Of a DNA stretch of 7,124 nucleotides, positions 5,842-7,124 are shown one piece after another. The stretch's first letter is position 1, and every line of letters starts with the position of its first letter. Origin of the DNA: Acholeplasmatales bacterium Tener_01. Lineage in GTDB: Bacteria; Bacillota_I; Bacilli_A; ML615J-28; CAG-698. A model generated the notes under the pieces. That model did no database searches and was not told the origin of the DNA. It worked only from the letters and a program-made list of their open reading frames with translations. The DNA lies in assembly GCA_001604495.1 (NCBI GenBank), contig LVBR01000087.1, positions 1 to 7,124 of the forward strand, given 5' to 3'. Made by a program: the position numbers and the translations under genes.

Positions 5842-6931
5842 ATAGATTGATTCTCTCTTCGGTTTCATGGTCGAAAATGAAAATCTTATTAGGTTTAATT
5901 GAGAAGTATACTTTTTCAGTTCCTTCAGCAACTTTATTATCAGCATCAACAATTGAACGAACAATTGGACTAGCTGATGCAGGGTTTGTTGAAACGATTG
6001 AAACGTCACGTCCCATAACTTCAATATTTTGTAACGTACAAGATAATGGGCCATTTTCATCAAGGATAAATCCTTCAGGTCTAATACCAACAAATACTTT
6101 CTTATCTTCAATATTAGGAGTTTCTAATACTCTTTCTTCACCAATGTATAGGCCACCTTCTTTAATTTCGCCTTCAAATACGTTGATTGGAGGTGTACCT
6201 AAGAATTTAGCAACGAACAAATTGATTGGACTATCATATACATCTTGAGGAGCACCGATTTGTTGAACAACACCTTTTTTCATAACTACGATAAAGTCAG
6301 AAATACTCATTGCTTCTTCTTGGTCATGAGTAACGAATACTGTAGTAATCAATGTTTCACGTTGAATTCTCTTAATTTCTTCACGAGTTTGTAATCTTAA
6401 ACGAGCATCTAAATTTGAAAGAGGTTCGTCTAATAATAAGATTCTAGGCATCTTAACTAGAGCACGAGCGATAGCAACACGTTGTTGTTGACCACCTGAT
6501 AGTTCGCTTGGCTTACGATCCATTAAATCATCTATTTGAACTAATGCCGCAACATCATATGCTCTCTTAATCATTTCTTCTTTAGAAAGTCTATCTTCAC
6601 CCTTTAAATTTTGTAATGGGAAAAGAATGTTTTGTTTAACTGTCATATGAGGATATAGGGCATAATTTTGGAATACCAATCCAACACCTCTGTTTTCAGG
6701 TGTCAACTCAGTAACATCGTCAGCTCCAAAGAAAATTTTGCCACTAGTTGGTTTTTGTAATCCACTTAACATATAAAGTGTAGTACTCTTACCACATCCT
6801 GAAGGTCCTAATAAACCGATCAGTTTTCCATCTGGAATAGTAAAGTCAAAGTTATTAACCGCAACAACTTCTTTACCATTCTTAATTCTGCTTGGGAATA
6901 TTTTTGTCAAATTTTGTAAAACAACTTCCAT
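5840..6931 (-). CDS. ABC transporter ATPase of the MsmK/UgpC/MalK family
   Basis: The cytoplasmic motor of a carbohydrate-type (CUT1) importer, acting as a dimer on the two permeases. All nucleotide-binding motifs are intact: Walker A GPSGCGKST (42-50), Q-loop VFQNYALYPHMTV with Gln88, signature LSGGQQQ (144-150), Walker B RILLLDEP (163-170, Glu169 catalytic), D-loop SNLD (172-175), and switch His202 in VTHDQ. Residues about 246-363 form the C-terminal TOBE/MalK-type regulatory region, with VGIRPEGF at 281-288. The length of 363 is normal. The ATG at 6931 follows GGAGAAAGG at a rather long distance of 11 bases. The stop is TAG. In many Firmicutes a shared MsmK-type ATPase is encoded away from its importers; here it leads the importer genes, so the system is self-contained. 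The gap to the preceding membrane protein gene is 35 nt. Family assignment is near certain; UgpC versus MsmK naming cannot be settled without a tree. Confidence 0.97.
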   Translation of the reverse strand: MEVVLQNLTKIFPSRIKNGKEVVAVNNFDFTIPDGKLIGLLGPSGCGKSTTLYMLSGLQKPTSGKIFFGADDVTELTPENRGVGLVFQNYALYPHMTVKQNILFPLQNLKGEDRLSKEEMIKRAYDVAALVQIDDLMDRKPSELSGGQQQRVAIARALVKMPRILLLDEPLSNLDARLRLQTREEIKRIQRETLITTVFVTHDQEEAMSISDFIVVMKKGVVQQIGAPQDVYDSPINLFVAKFLGTPPINVFEGEIKEGGLYIGEERVLETPNIEDKKVFVGIRPEGFILDENGPLSCTLQNIEVMGRDVSIVSTNPASASPIVRSIVDADNKVAEGTEKVYFSIKPNKIFIFDHETEERINL

Positions 6932-6942
6932 AAATGTTTTTT

Positions 6943-6951
6943 CCTTTCTCC
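6943..6951 (-). promoter_or_regulatory. Ribosome binding site of the ATPase gene
   Basis: GGAGAAAGG on the minus strand, with 11 bases to the ATG at 6931. The spacing is on the long side, but no other in-frame start is nearer and the translated N-terminus (MEVVLQNLTKIF) matches the family. Confidence 0.65.
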
Positions 6952-6966
6952 AAATTTTACAATAAT

Positions 6967-7124
6967 TTATTCATCTCTATAAAGGGCGTGAAGAGTAAGA
7001 TTAAATCCTTGCCCAACAACGGCTAAAATCGCTAGAACTATCCAACTAGTATACAATCCGCCAATTTCCAAGGTTTCATGAAATCCTTGTGCATTCTCAA
7101 TAAGTTTTAAAGTAATCTTCGAAA
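6967..7124 (-). CDS. C-terminal fragment of an unidentified membrane protein
   Basis: Reading in from the right edge on the minus strand, a frame stays open for 51 residues and ends at TAA (6967-6969); the rest lies beyond the window. The fragment begins SKITLKLIENAQGFHETLEI, then has one likely transmembrane helix (LYTSWIVLAILAVVGQGF) and a short tail ending ALYRDE. Codon use and AT content match the neighbouring genes, and the frame ends 35 nt before the ATPase start, so it probably belongs to the same transcript. The family is not recognised; a permease-like or small integral membrane protein are both possible. The evidence for coding is the open frame, a plausible helix and position, which is moderate. 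Confidence 0.55.
   Translation of the reverse strand, partial: SKITLKLIENAQGFHETLEIGGLYTSWIVLAILAVVGQGFNLTLHALYRDE

Larger units (their letters stand above)
1..7124 (-). other. Probable single operon: importer plus surface nuclease
   Basis: All seven genes point the same way with gaps of 35, 10, 10, 49, 18 and 19 nt. No hairpin followed by a U-run and no convincing -35/-10 pair was found in any gap. The order is membrane protein fragment, ATPase, permease, permease, binding protein, nuclease, OB/Ig lipoprotein. The promoter must lie to the right of 7124 and the terminator to the left of 1. Co-transcription is inferred from spacing only. Confidence 0.75.

Noticed and set aside
5830..6111. Minus-strand open frame of 93 codons in another frame within the ATPase
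   Set aside because: It sits inside the ATPase gene, whose frame carries the family motifs to its stop; the alternative frame is Leu/Lys-rich without motifs.
5799..6248. Plus-strand open frame of 149 codons across the ATPase and permease junction
   Set aside because: It is the longest antisense frame but covers the ATPase TOBE region and the permease start, lacks a recognisable domain, and has no ribosome site.
6952..6966. Possible promoter with TAAAAT between the membrane protein fragment and the ATPase gene
   Set aside because: The match to a -10 box is weak and no -35 box is present; a 35-nt gap is more simply read as within an operon.
1..7124. Mycoplasma-type genetic code (TGA as Trp), considered because of the Mycoplasma-like gene set
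   Set aside because: All genes translate fully with TGG as Trp and no internal TGA appears, so the standard bacterial code fits.

Overview
The window is one AT-rich stretch in which every supportable gene lies on the minus strand, so transcription runs from high to low coordinates. In that order it holds: the C-terminal end of an unidentified membrane protein (6967-7124), an ABC transporter ATPase of the MsmK/UgpC/MalK type (5840-6931), two MalF/UgpA- and MalG/UgpE-type permeases (4873-5829 and 3975-4862), a family-1 solute-binding lipoprotein (2513-3925), a lipoprotein nuclease of the staphylococcal nuclease (SNase) family with C-terminal OB-like modules (1172-2494), and a further lipoprotein with Ig-like and OB-like modules that runs off the left edge (1-1152). 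Gaps between genes are 35, 10, 10, 49, 18 and 19 nt, with no convincing terminator or promoter. The set therefore reads as part of one operon whose promoter and end both lie outside the window.

The organism is most likely a low-GC Gram-positive of the Bacilli/Mycoplasmatota side of Bacillota, living without oxygen. The evidence is the AT-rich codon use, Gram-positive style lipoprotein anchors on all three exported proteins, strong AGGAG-type ribosome binding sites, and free cysteines in the exported proteins. It uses the standard genetic code: tryptophan is TGG throughout, no in-frame TGA interrupts a gene, and the five readable stops of the complete genes are four TAA and one TAG. It is therefore not a Mycoplasma or Spiroplasma proper.

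The transporter is a complete CUT1-type importer with its own ATPase. Such importers normally take up oligosaccharides, glycerol-3-phosphate or glycerophosphodiesters. What stands out is the pairing with a surface nuclease. From memory, the same pairing (membrane nuclease lipoprotein, UgpC-like ATPase, two permeases and an extra lipoprotein) occurs in Mycoplasma genitalium MG185-MG189 and M. pneumoniae MPN133-MPN136, where its substrate is unsettled. A working model, which is inference, is a surface machine in which the nuclease cuts external DNA or RNA, the OB-fold lipoproteins hold the polymer or fragments, and the ABC importer brings in a nucleotide-derived or phosphosugar product. The window adds a clear solute-binding protein and a standard-code host to that arrangement.
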